A DNA stretch of 7,896 nt from Pseudomonadota bacterium (GTDB lineage Bacteria; Pseudomonadota; Gammaproteobacteria; Xanthomonadales; Rhodanobacteraceae), in NCBI GenBank assembly GCA_021777635.1, contig JAJYDI010000094.1, positions 1-7,896 of the forward strand. The letters are read 5' to 3'. Positions 1 to 5,889 of this stretch are shown in pieces (positions within the stretch are counted from its first letter, which is position 1; every line of letters begins with the position of its first letter). The notes beneath the pieces are model-generated. The model was not told the origin of the DNA. It did no database searches and saw only the letters and a program-made list of their open reading frames with translations. The translations under genes and the position numbers were made by a program.

Positions 1-80
1 TTGCTGTCGCTAGCGCGCTTGGCAGACGGGCGAGCGCTCGCGTTCTGCACGGCCTTGCCCGACGACTTCTTCGCTGACAT
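1..80 (-). CDS. N-terminal fragment of an unidentified gene (runs off the left edge)
   Basis: Only the first 26 codons and two bases of the next are inside the window. The reading begins MSAKKSSGKAVQ and stays open to the edge. The start is supported by a strong ribosome binding site: the minus strand reads GGGGGAG ending 6 nt before the ATG at 80. The visible part is rich in Lys, Arg, Ser and Ala, has no hydrophobic segment and so no signal peptide, and looks like a disordered basic tail of a cytoplasmic protein. The product cannot be named from this. It lies on the same strand as the two genes before it, but a pair of hairpins (129-176) separates them, so it may be a separate transcription unit. 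An upstream ATG at 103 is out of frame with it. Confidence 0.55.
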   Translation of the reverse strand, partial: MSAKKSSGKAVQNASARPSAKRASDS

Positions 81-128
81 CCGCGTCTCCCCCGGCTGCC
101 CATGTCCTGCCATCCGCTGCGGTCGCCA

Positions 129-153
129 GCAAGCCCGAAGCAGACGGGCTTGC
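129..153 (-). terminator. 9-bp perfect hairpin, possible transcript end or REP-like element (left hairpin)
   Basis: Bases 129-137 (GCAAGCCCG) pair perfectly with 145-153 (CGGGCTTGC) around a 7-nt loop; a mismatch and two more pairs could extend the stem to 126-156. It sits between the stop of the 98-residue membrane protein (181) and the next gene on the same strand (80). There is no T-run on either side, so it is not a textbook intrinsic terminator. It could block 3' exonucleases, assist termination, or be half of a repetitive element. Confidence 0.45.
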
Positions 154-176
154 CGGAGTGGCGCCAGCCATCCGGC
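152..176 (-). repeat. REP-like hairpin directly after a stop codon (right hairpin)
   Basis: On the minus strand this reads GCCGGATGGC, a 4-nt loop TGGC, then GCCACTCCGGC. That gives a 10-bp stem with one bulged base. It begins 4 nt after the TGA at 183-181. The GCCGGATG...TCCGGC ends resemble the general form of enterobacterial REP palindromes (GCCGGATG...ATCCGGC). It shares two bases with the hairpin at 129-153, so the two abut. Whether it is repeated in the genome cannot be seen from one copy. Confidence 0.4.
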
Positions 177-180
177 CTGC

Positions 181-477
181 TCAGAGATGGAAGCAATAGA
201 CCGGCGCGAGCGCGACGAGGACGGCCGCCGCCTGCAGCGCGAGAACCCGCAACGCACTTCGCGGCGCCCGCGACAGCCACGTCGCGGCAAAGAAGACAGC
301 CAGCGGAACCTGCGCAACGATGAGGATCTGGAACAGGTGCGCCGTGGCGCCTTCGTCTGCCCCGGCCGTCGCGCCGACGATGGCGATGCGGCCGACGACC
401 AACGCAAAGGCAGTCACCGACATGGCCAATGGCAGCAGCGCGCTTGGACGTCTGACCACGGTCTGGAAAGTCACCAT
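181..477 (-). CDS. small three-helix membrane protein, function unknown
   Basis: A 98-residue hydrophobic protein with three likely transmembrane helices at about residues 13-37, 48-68 and 75-93. Short charged links separate them: an acidic one near ADEG (40-43) and a basic one near SRAPR (69-73). It ends in CFHL. No catalytic or binding motif is visible and I do not recognise a named family. The start is well supported: AGGAGG at 490-485 lies 7 nt before the ATG at 477. The gene starts only 40 nt after the stop of the LVIVD-repeat gene, so the two are very likely co-transcribed and may act together at the inner membrane. The hydrophobic pattern and good ribosome binding site argue that it is a real gene rather than a GC-rich shadow frame. 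Confidence 0.75.
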   Translation of the reverse strand: MVTFQTVVRRPSALLPLAMSVTAFALVVGRIAIVGATAGADEGATAHLFQILIVAQVPLAVFFAATWLSRAPRSALRVLALQAAAVLVALAPVYCFHL

Positions 478-484
478 GTGCCTC

Positions 485-490
485 CCTCCT
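485..490 (-). promoter_or_regulatory. ribosome binding site of the 98-residue membrane protein
   Basis: The minus strand reads AGGAGG, a perfect Shine-Dalgarno core, 7 nt before the ATG at 477. It fixes the start and lies in the short gap after the preceding stop codon. Confidence 0.7.
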
Positions 491-517
491 CAGCTCAACG
501 CAGCGAAGCCGCAGCCC

Positions 518-2146
518 TCAATCCTGGTAATCCTCGTTGCCGGGGGTCGGCGCGGGCTTCAATTTCGCGATCTCGGCCTGGTTCTCGAACTTCAACACGT
601 AGAAGCCGCCGTGGCTGGAGGTGACCCAGAGGTCGAGTTGGCCGTGTTGCCAGACAAAGCGGCTGTGCGCCTTCGACCAGGCGAAGTTGATGGGCGGACG
701 GACGCCCTGGAAGGTGTTGAGCAGCGAGCCCGGATCGATCTCGGTCGGAACCGGCGGCGCCGGCCCGATGAAATAGGCGATCTCCCTCGGCTGTTCCGGA
801 TTGCGAATGTCGAACACGCGGATGCCCGCCTGGTGCGCGGAGCAGGCCAGCAAGGTCGCGTCGCGCGGGTTGTCGAAGGTGCAGTCGTGCATGCTGTAGC
901 CGTAGCCGCCCATCGTGGCCGTGATGTCGCCCTGCGTCTGCGCGCAGTTCCGGGGATCGTCCGCACCGATCATGAGCTGTGCCACGAGCCGGGGCTTGGC
1001 GAGGTCGCTGATGTCGATGAGCCGCTCGAATCCGTTGGGCGGGAGTCCCGCCTTGCAGGCGTCGATGGCGCTCTTGGGATAGCTGCAGCCGCCGGACCCG
1101 CACTCGTCACCGACGCCCAGGTAGGGTGTTCCGTGGATGAACGCCAGATCGGGCTCGATGGCGATATTGCCGTTCACCCAGTAAAGCGAACTGATCACCT
1201 TGATGACCGGATGCGGGCGGCGATCCTGCACCTGGCTCACGTCATAGATGACGAGCCCGTTGCCCGAGCGGTAGTCGCCCGGACGGACCATGTGGCCGAC
1301 CACGCCGCAGAACAGCAGCGTGTCGGGCGGATGGCCGTCAACGGTGAACTGGTTGAGCGAGATGCGGTGGCAGGTCTGGTCGGCGCCGATGCCGCCTGCC
1401 TGGCGGTCCGGGAAATCCCAGTCCAGGAGCTCTTTCGGGTGTTTCGGATCGCTGGCATCGATGGCGTAGAGGCGGCGCTTGGTGTACGACGTGAGCCAAT
1501 AGGTCTTGCCGTCGAACGCGAAGTTGCCGCCATGCGCCACCAGGTTCGGGTCGGGCAGCTGCACGCTCGACAGCAGCCGCGGGTGCGCGCAATCGGAGAG
1601 GTCGTAGAACGAGACGGCGGGTTGCGGCCCGGCGCCCACCCAGCTCTCGCCGCTGGCCAGCAGTGCGCGCTGCGGGTTGACCGATCCGTCTTCCCAGTCA
1701 TACAACGAGGCCGGATCGTCCAGATGGGTGACATAGCGCGGCGCGTGCGGGTTCGACACGTCGAGCACCTGGATACCGGGATGCCGCAGCGGCGGAACAC
1801 CCCGCTGCCCGGCCTCGAAGCCCTCGGTGGTGACGTAGGCACAGTGGCCGTACCACATCAGCTGGTGACCGGCGCCCTGCCCGGCGTATTCGCCGACGAT
1901 GGCGAGGTTGCAGTTGTAGGGCTGCGTCGAGGCGCCGCTGGATCGCTCGGCGCTGGTGAGCTGGCCATCGACCCCCGACGCGGTCCGATCCCCGGGCTGG
2001 CAGACCGGTTGCGGCACCGGGCCGAGGAACGGGGTCTGCGCATTCGCGCTCACCGGCGTGGCTGCAAGCATCCCCGCCCCTGCAACCCACAGGCCGGCAA
2101 CGAGTGCCAACCCGAACCGGCGGCCCATTCGATCGTGATCAAGCAT
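518..2146 (-). CDS. secreted LVIVD-repeat beta-propeller protein
   Basis: A 542-residue exported protein of unknown role. Residues 1-36 form a signal peptide: a charged start (MLDHDRMGRR), a hydrophobic core at 11-30, and an ANA cleavage motif at 34-36. The mature part holds repeated units of the LVIVD type, each a short hydrophobic strand, D(V/I/L), S/R-D/N and a proline: IQVLDVSNPHAPR (125-137), VSFYDLSDCAHPR (178-190), LYAIDASDPKHPK (226-238), LVIYDVSQ (298-305), ERLIDISDLAKPR (374-386) and IRVFDIRNPEQPR (442-454). Such repeats (Pfam LVIVD) fold as a propeller and are usually extracytoplasmic. The protein has 12 cysteines, all after the signal, which fits disulfides in the periplasm. No enzymatic motif is evident. 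The start at 2146 was preferred over an in-frame upstream start at 2209 because GAGG lies 6 nt upstream and the signal peptide then begins at the N-terminus. M7 is an alternative start. The 98-residue membrane protein follows 40 nt later. Confidence 0.85.
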   Translation of the reverse strand: MLDHDRMGRRFGLALVAGLWVAGAGMLAATPVSANAQTPFLGPVPQPVCQPGDRTASGVDGQLTSAERSSGASTQPYNCNLAIVGEYAGQGAGHQLMWYGHCAYVTTEGFEAGQRGVPPLRHPGIQVLDVSNPHAPRYVTHLDDPASLYDWEDGSVNPQRALLASGESWVGAGPQPAVSFYDLSDCAHPRLLSSVQLPDPNLVAHGGNFAFDGKTYWLTSYTKRRLYAIDASDPKHPKELLDWDFPDRQAGGIGADQTCHRISLNQFTVDGHPPDTLLFCGVVGHMVRPGDYRSGNGLVIYDVSQVQDRRPHPVIKVISSLYWVNGNIAIEPDLAFIHGTPYLGVGDECGSGGCSYPKSAIDACKAGLPPNGFERLIDISDLAKPRLVAQLMIGADDPRNCAQTQGDITATMGGYGYSMHDCTFDNPRDATLLACSAHQAGIRVFDIRNPEQPREIAYFIGPAPPVPTEIDPGSLLNTFQGVRPPINFAWSKAHSRFVWQHGQLDLWVTSSHGGFYVLKFENQAEIAKLKPAPTPGNEDYQD

Positions 2147-2310
2147 GGCAAACCTCGCGGGAGCGATACCAACCGGGCAAAACCGCATGCCCCGGCGCCG
2201 ACAGGCCACTGCGCCGGATCATTCCCGACCGGCTGCCGCGGCTCGCGCCGTGACCGTCGCCGCAGACCGGAAGCAACCGGCGCTGCGCCGCCAGGGCACG
2301 GGGCCGGCAG
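2147..2310. other. non-coding gap with hairpins between two minus-strand genes
   Basis: These 164 nt separate the end of the 61-residue membrane protein from the start of the LVIVD gene. They hold imperfect inverted repeats, such as GCCGG at 2213-2217 with CCGGC at 2229-2233 (two more pairs if A2218 is bulged), and CGGCG/CGCCG around 2279-2291. No T-run and no clear -35/-10 pair are visible, so neither a terminator nor the LVIVD promoter can be placed. The reading frames crossing it are very rich in Arg, Pro and Ala and look like shadows. Confidence 0.35.
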
Positions 2311-2496
2311 TCAGTCGGACGCATCTCCATCACCGCCTTGCTTCGGCTTGCGCAGGAATGAAGCCCCGATCGCCAGGAACGCGACACCGACTCCAGCGAA
2401 GGCAACCTGCTTTCCGAGCGCCGCGGCAAGAACGAACATGACACCGGCTGCAAGCATCAGATAGGCACTGCGCCCGGGATGGCGGGTACCTGCCAT
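2311..2496 (-). CDS. small two-helix membrane protein, function unknown
   Basis: A 61-residue protein with a short basic start (MAGTRHPGR), two closely spaced hydrophobic helices at about 11-28 and 30-48, a basic stop (LRKPK, 48-52) and an acidic Gly/Asp tail. By the positive-inside rule both ends would lie in the cytoplasm. The start at 2496 is supported by AGGAG (2506-2502) 5 nt upstream. A longer in-frame reading starts with GTG at 2607, but its extra 37 residues look non-coding and the good ribosome site would then be internal. No family is recognised. It lies 131 nt after rimO on the same strand and could be the tail of that transcript or its own unit. Confidence 0.65.
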   Translation of the reverse strand: MAGTRHPGRSAYLMLAAGVMFVLAAALGKQVAFAGVGVAFLAIGASFLRKPKQGGDGDASD

Positions 2497-2591
2497 GACG
2501 ACTCCTGATCGGACGGGTCCGGCGGCTGCGGAGCGCATGCTGTCACTCTGCCCGAGACGCGTGCCCGGCGGTGGAAATCCGACCCATACAA

Positions 2592-2606
2592 TGTCGTAAG
2601 GCGACA
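2592..2606 (-). terminator. weak hairpin after rimO, possible terminator
   Basis: Bases 2592-2596 (TGTCG) pair with 2602-2606 (CGACA) around the loop TAAGG. It lies 22 nt beyond the rimO stop, and on the minus strand is followed by TTGTAT. A second weak stem (ACCC/GGGT) lies just before it, closer to rimO. The stems are short and the T-run is poor, so the call is tentative. Confidence 0.2.
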
Positions 2607-2627
2607 CCCGCCGGCAGGGTCGCGCGC

Positions 2628-3953
2628 TCAGTCCGCGGCGACGCAGCGCGCCTCCAGATCATGCGCATCCGCGCCCTCGACGATCACCTCGGCGAAGGTG
2701 CCAGGCTGCAGGCGCCGGCCGTCGCGGATGCGCACCACGCCGTCGATCTCGGGGGCGTCGGCGGTTGAGCGCGCGACGGCGCCGTCGGCATCGACGCGGT
2801 CGACCAGCACGGTCAGGCGGCGGCCGATCTTGCGCTGCAGCCGGGCGGCGCTGATCTCCGCCTGCACCGCCATGAACTGTTCCAGGCGATCTTCCTTGAG
2901 TTCCTCGGGCACCGGGTCGGGCAGGTCGTTGGCTTTGGCGCCGTCCACCGGCGAGTAGGCGAAGGCGCCGACGCGGTCGAGTCGGGCTTCGCGCAGGAAG
3001 TCGAGCAGGTTCTCGAACTCGGCGTCGGTCTCGCCGGGAAAGCCGACGATGAAGGTGCTGCGCAGCGTCAGCTCCGGCACCGCCTTGCGCCAGCGGCCGA
3101 TGCGTTCGAGCGTCTTGTCGATGTTGCCGGGGCGCTTCATCAGCTTCAGGATGCGCGGGCTGGCGTGCTGGAACGGGATGTCGAGGTAGGGCAACAGCCT
3201 GCCCGCGGCCATCAGCGGCATCACCTCGTCGACGTGCGGATAGGGATAGACATAGTGCAGGCGCGTCCACACGCCGAGTTCGGCGAGACCCGCGCACAGC
3301 TCGGTCATGCGCGTGCGCCAGCTGCGGCCGCGCCACTCGCGCGATGCGTATTTCAGGTCCACGCCGTAGGCACTGGTGTCCTGGCTGATCACCAGCAGTT
3401 CCCGGACGCCGCCGGCGACCAGCTTCTCGGCCTCGATCAGCACCGCGTCCACCGGACGGCTGACCAGATCGCCGCGCATCGAGGGGATGATGCAGAAGCT
3501 GCAACGGTGATTGCAGCCCTCGGAAATCTTCAGGTACGCGTAGTGCTTCGGGGTCAGCTTGATGCCCGTGGGCGGCACCAGGTCGAGGAACGGATCGTGC
3601 TTCGGCGGCAGCGCCGCGTGCACCGCGCGCATCACGCTGGCGTAGTCCTGCGGGCCGCTGATCGCGAGCACGTCGGGATAGGCCTCGCGGATCAGGTCGG
3701 CGCGCTTGCCCAGGCAGCCGGTGACGATGACCTTGCCGTTCTCGTGCAGGGCCTCGCCGATGGCGTCGAGCGACTCCTGCACCGCGGCGTCGATGAAGCC
3801 GCAGGTGTTGACCACCACCGCGTCGGCGTCCTGGTAGCTGGGCACGATCGCGTAGCCCTCGACCTTGAGCTGGGTGAGGATGCGCTCGGAATCGACCAGC
3901 GCCTTGGGGCAGCCGAGGCTGACGAAACCGACACGGGGGCTGGATCGGGACAT
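2628..3953 (-). CDS. rimO: ribosomal protein S12 methylthiotransferase RimO
   Basis: A 441-residue radical-SAM enzyme, the same length as E. coli RimO, which adds a methylthio group to the conserved aspartate (Asp88 in E. coli numbering) of ribosomal protein S12. All three domains are present. The N-terminal UPF0004 domain carries the auxiliary-cluster cysteines C15 (SLGCPKA), C51 (NTCGF) and C80 (VTGCLGKR). The radical-SAM core has the cluster motif at C147, C151 and C154 in [11 protein letters not shown], followed by IIPSMRG. Typical family stretches are QDTSAYG (191-197), YPYPH (236-240), DIPFQHAS (258-265) and [10 protein letters not shown] (301-310). A C-terminal TRAM domain (about 370-437) contacts the substrate. 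GAKA (338-341) rather than the MiaB counterpart, overall length and SLGCPKA favour RimO over MiaB. The ATG at 3953 places the standard N-terminus; its Shine-Dalgarno is weak, so the transcript may have a short leader. The gene is divergent from the plus-strand operon. Confidence 0.97.
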   Translation of the reverse strand: MSRSSPRVGFVSLGCPKALVDSERILTQLKVEGYAIVPSYQDADAVVVNTCGFIDAAVQESLDAIGEALHENGKVIVTGCLGKRADLIREAYPDVLAISGPQDYASVMRAVHAALPPKHDPFLDLVPPTGIKLTPKHYAYLKISEGCNHRCSFCIIPSMRGDLVSRPVDAVLIEAEKLVAGGVRELLVISQDTSAYGVDLKYASREWRGRSWRTRMTELCAGLAELGVWTRLHYVYPYPHVDEVMPLMAAGRLLPYLDIPFQHASPRILKLMKRPGNIDKTLERIGRWRKAVPELTLRSTFIVGFPGETDAEFENLLDFLREARLDRVGAFAYSPVDGAKANDLPDPVPEELKEDRLEQFMAVQAEISAARLQRKIGRRLTVLVDRVDADGAVARSTADAPEIDGVVRIRDGRRLQPGTFAEVIVEGADAHDLEARCVAAD

Positions 3954-3979
3954 GACGCGGACCGCAGGAGGAAAGCGCG

Positions 3980-3985
3980 ATTGTA
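3980..3985 (-). promoter_or_regulatory. candidate -10 element for rimO
   Basis: The minus strand reads TACAAT, five of six bases of the sigma-70 -10 consensus, 26 nt before the rimO ATG. No good -35 is found at the normal distance: the best match, GGGACA, is only 13 nt away. It is in the right place for the rimO promoter but the support is partial. Confidence 0.35.
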
Positions 3986-4018
3986 AGGTCAGCGGCAGTG
4001 TCCCCCGGCGCCTTGACG

Positions 4019-4046
4019 TTGACTTCGCGGGTTCGCGGCTTACGCT
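4019..4046 (+). promoter_or_regulatory. candidate sigma-70 promoter of the hydrolase-HIT-pxpBCA operon
   Basis: TTGACT at 4019-4024 (five of six bases of the -35 consensus) is followed after 16 nt by TACGCT at 4041-4046, a weak -10 with the key first T, A and last T. Transcription would begin near 4053, giving a leader of about 40 nt before the ATG at 4095. No other convincing promoter is visible in the short gaps downstream, so this one may serve the whole plus-strand operon. Confidence 0.45.
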
Positions 4047-4094
4047 CGCGCATTGATCCCCGAATCCACCACGAATCCTCCAAGGAACCGACCT

Positions 4095-4760
4095 ATGGGC
4101 GACATCATCAACATCGGCACCCGCGGCACCCAGTGCATCAGCGCCTACGTGGCCAGGCCCGAGGGCGCGCCCAGGGGCGGCATCGTCGTGGTGCAGGAGA
4201 TCTTCGGCGTCAATGCGCACATCCGCAGCGTGGTCGACGGCTATGCCGAGGCCGGCTACACCGCGATCGCGCCGGCGGTGTTCGATCATCTCGAAACCGG
4301 AGTCGAGCTAGGCTACGACCCGGCGGGGATGCAGAAGGGCATCGCCCTGATCGGCGAACTCGGCTTCGAGCGCGCCCTGGAGGATGTGGCCAGCGCCGCC
4401 GAGGCGATCAAGAGCGCCGGCAAGATCGGCGTGGTCGGGTTCTGCTGGGGCGGCAGCGTGGCCTACCTGGCCGCGATCAGGCTCGGCCTGCCGGCGGTCA
4501 GCTACTACGGCGGCCGCAACACGCAGCTGACCGGACTGCAGGCCCGGGCGCCGCTGATGTTCCACTACGGCCTCAAGGACGCGCACATCAGCGCGGCCGA
4601 TCGCGAGCAGGTGCGCGCGGCCAACCCGACCGCCGAATTCCACGTCTACGACGCCGACCACGGTTTCAACTGCGATGCCCGCGCCAGTTTCGACGCGACC
4701 GCGGCCCGACTGGCGCGCGAGCGCACGCTGGCTTTCTTCGCTCGATACCTTGCCGCATGA
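4095..4760 (+). CDS. dienelactone hydrolase family protein
   Basis: A 221-residue cytoplasmic alpha/beta hydrolase of the dienelactone hydrolase (DLH) family. The triad is intact: the nucleophile C117 in GFCWGG (115-120), D162 in YGLKDAHI (158-165) and H189 in DADHGF (186-191). The family's conserved Glu is E35 in VVQEIFGVN (32-40), where the fold's activated-cysteine partner normally sits. The classic members open dienelactones in chloroaromatic breakdown, but most genomic copies have no known substrate, and no aromatic-pathway gene is nearby, so the substrate is unknown. The ATG at 4095 is preferred to an in-frame TTG at 4053 because AAGGA (4082-4086) lies 8 nt upstream and the family begins at this point. 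It is the first gene of the plus-strand operon, and its stop overlaps the HIT gene start. Confidence 0.9.
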   Translation: MGDIINIGTRGTQCISAYVARPEGAPRGGIVVVQEIFGVNAHIRSVVDGYAEAGYTAIAPAVFDHLETGVELGYDPAGMQKGIALIGELGFERALEDVASAAEAIKSAGKIGVVGFCWGGSVAYLAAIRLGLPAVSYYGGRNTQLTGLQARAPLMFHYGLKDAHISAADREQVRAANPTAEFHVYDADHGFNCDARASFDATAARLARERTLAFFARYLAA

Positions 4761-5173
4761 GTGACGGCTTCGCGCTCGATCCGCAACTGGCCCGCGAGTC
4801 GGTGTTCGTGGCGGACCGGGCGCTGTGCCGCGTGCTGCTGATGGACGACGCGCGCTTTCCCTGGCTGGTGCTGGTGCCGCGACGCGCGGGCCTGGTCGAG
4901 CTGTGCGATCTGAATCGGATCGAGCGCGCGCAACTTTGGTCCGAGCTGGAGCGGGCAGGCGAGGCCCTGCGCGCGGCGATGCCGTTCACCAAGCTCAACG
5001 TCGGCGCGCTGGGCAACGTGGTGCGCCAGCTGCATGTGCATGTGATCGGGCGGCACGAGGGCGACGCCGCCTGGCCGGGCCCGGTCTGGGGCCATGGGCC
5101 GCGGCAACCCTGCGATGAAAGTGCGCGGGCCACGCGAGTCCGCGCGATCGCGGCCCGGCTCGGCTCCGGCTGA
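4757..5173 (+). CDS. HIT-family protein (histidine-triad nucleotide hydrolase-like)
   Basis: A 138-residue protein of the HIT superfamily, whose members hydrolyse or transfer nucleotides at the alpha phosphate. The signature is at 90-99, RQLHVHVIGR. Aligned with Fhit HVHVHVLPR, the first triad position is Gln91, while H93 (the nucleophile position) and H95 remain. Supporting features are FPWLVLVPRR (34-43), a typical HIT strand, and KLNVGALGN (79-87) with the conserved Asn and Gly before the triad. The tail has WPGPVWG (106-112), seen in a gammaproteobacterial subgroup of short HIT proteins. The real substrate is unknown. The start overlaps the hydrolase stop by ATGA (4757-4760), and the sequence before it has no Shine-Dalgarno, so it is probably translated by coupling. 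pxpB begins 5 nt after its stop. Confidence 0.9.
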   Translation: MSDGFALDPQLARESVFVADRALCRVLLMDDARFPWLVLVPRRAGLVELCDLNRIERAQLWSELERAGEALRAAMPFTKLNVGALGNVVRQLHVHVIGRHEGDAAWPGPVWGHGPRQPCDESARATRVRAIAARLGSG

Positions 5174-5178
5174 CGCGC

Positions 5179-5889
5179 ATGACCGGCGCCGACTGCGCGA
5201 TCGAACTGCTGGGCGAATCCGCCCTGCTGCTGCGCTTCGGCAACGCCATCGATCGCGCCCTCAACGACCGCGTGCATGCGGCTGCGGTCGCGTTGCGGGC
5301 GGCCGCCCTGCCCGGCGTCGAGGACATCGCCCCTGCCTACGCCAGTCTGCTGCTGCGCTTCGATCCGCGCAGCTGGCCGGATATCGAGGCATTCGCCCGC
5401 GCCGTGCGCGCGGCGCTGGCGCAGCCGCGAGCCGTCCGCAGCGACGACCAGCCGGTGGGCACGGCGGTCGCCGAACTGCCGGTCTGCTACGGTGGCGAGC
5501 ACGGGCCGGATCTGGCCGAAGTCGCCGCCTTGACGCGCCTCACGCAGGACCAGGTGATCGCACGCCATGTGGCCGGTGACTACCGCGTGGCGATGCTCGG
5601 GTTCGCGCCGGGCTTCGCCTATCTGCTGGGCCTCGATGCGGCACTGGCGGTGCCGCGGCTGACCAGCCCGCGCCTGCGCGTGCCCGCCGGCAGCGTCGCC
5701 ATCGGCGGCGCGCAGACGGGCGTCTATCCGTCCGTCCTGCCCGGCGGATGGCGCCTGATCGGGCGCACGCCGCTGCGGCTGTTCGATGCCGCGCGGCCGG
5801 CGCCGGCACGGCTGACGCCGGGCCTGCGCGTGCGTTTCCGTGCCATCGACACCGCGACCTTCACCGCGTTGTCGGAGCACGACGCATGA
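5179..5889 (+). CDS. pxpB: 5-oxoprolinase subunit PxpB (allophanate hydrolase subunit 1 / KipI family)
   Basis: A 236-residue protein of the KipI/AHS1 family, one of three subunits of the prokaryotic 5-oxoprolinase that uses ATP to open 5-oxoproline to glutamate in the cytoplasm. Family landmarks occur in order: CYGGEHGPDL (103-112), GFAPGFAYLLGL (141-152), PRLTSPRLRVPAGSVAIGG (159-177), QTGVYP (179-184) and PGGWRLIGRTP (188-198). The length fits the family. KipI of Bacillus and urea-amidolyase parts share this fold, but adjacency to pxpC and pxpA identifies the 5-oxoprolinase form. The ATG at 5179 sits 5 nt after the HIT stop without a strong ribosome site. The stop overlaps the pxpC start by ATGA. 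Confidence 0.95.
   Translation: MTGADCAIELLGESALLLRFGNAIDRALNDRVHAAAVALRAAALPGVEDIAPAYASLLLRFDPRSWPDIEAFARAVRAALAQPRAVRSDDQPVGTAVAELPVCYGGEHGPDLAEVAALTRLTQDQVIARHVAGDYRVAMLGFAPGFAYLLGLDAALAVPRLTSPRLRVPAGSVAIGGAQTGVYPSVLPGGWRLIGRTPLRLFDAARPAPARLTPGLRVRFRAIDTATFTALSEHDA

Noticed and set aside
97..112. Sigma-54-like site (TGGCAGGACATGGGCA on the minus strand) before the left-edge gene
   Set aside because: The GG and GC dinucleotides have the right spacing, but the -12 half is poor and the transcript would start at about 86, leaving no room for the ribosome binding site at 87-93.
320..2464. A 714-codon open frame on the plus strand opposite the LVIVD gene
   Set aside because: It lies antisense to a protein with a signal peptide, repeats and good ribosome site. 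Its translation is a low-information mix rich in Arg, Ala, Val, Asp and Gly without recognisable domains, as expected for a GC-rich shadow frame.
2497..2627. Promoter for the 61-residue membrane protein
   Set aside because: TTGTAT on the minus strand near 2586-2591 resembles a -10, but no -35 fits at the right distance.
3954..4289. N-terminal extension of RimO in the open frame upstream
   Set aside because: The extra 112 residues are not like RimO, would overlap the divergent promoter and the hydrolase gene, and the family N-terminus starts at ATG 3953.
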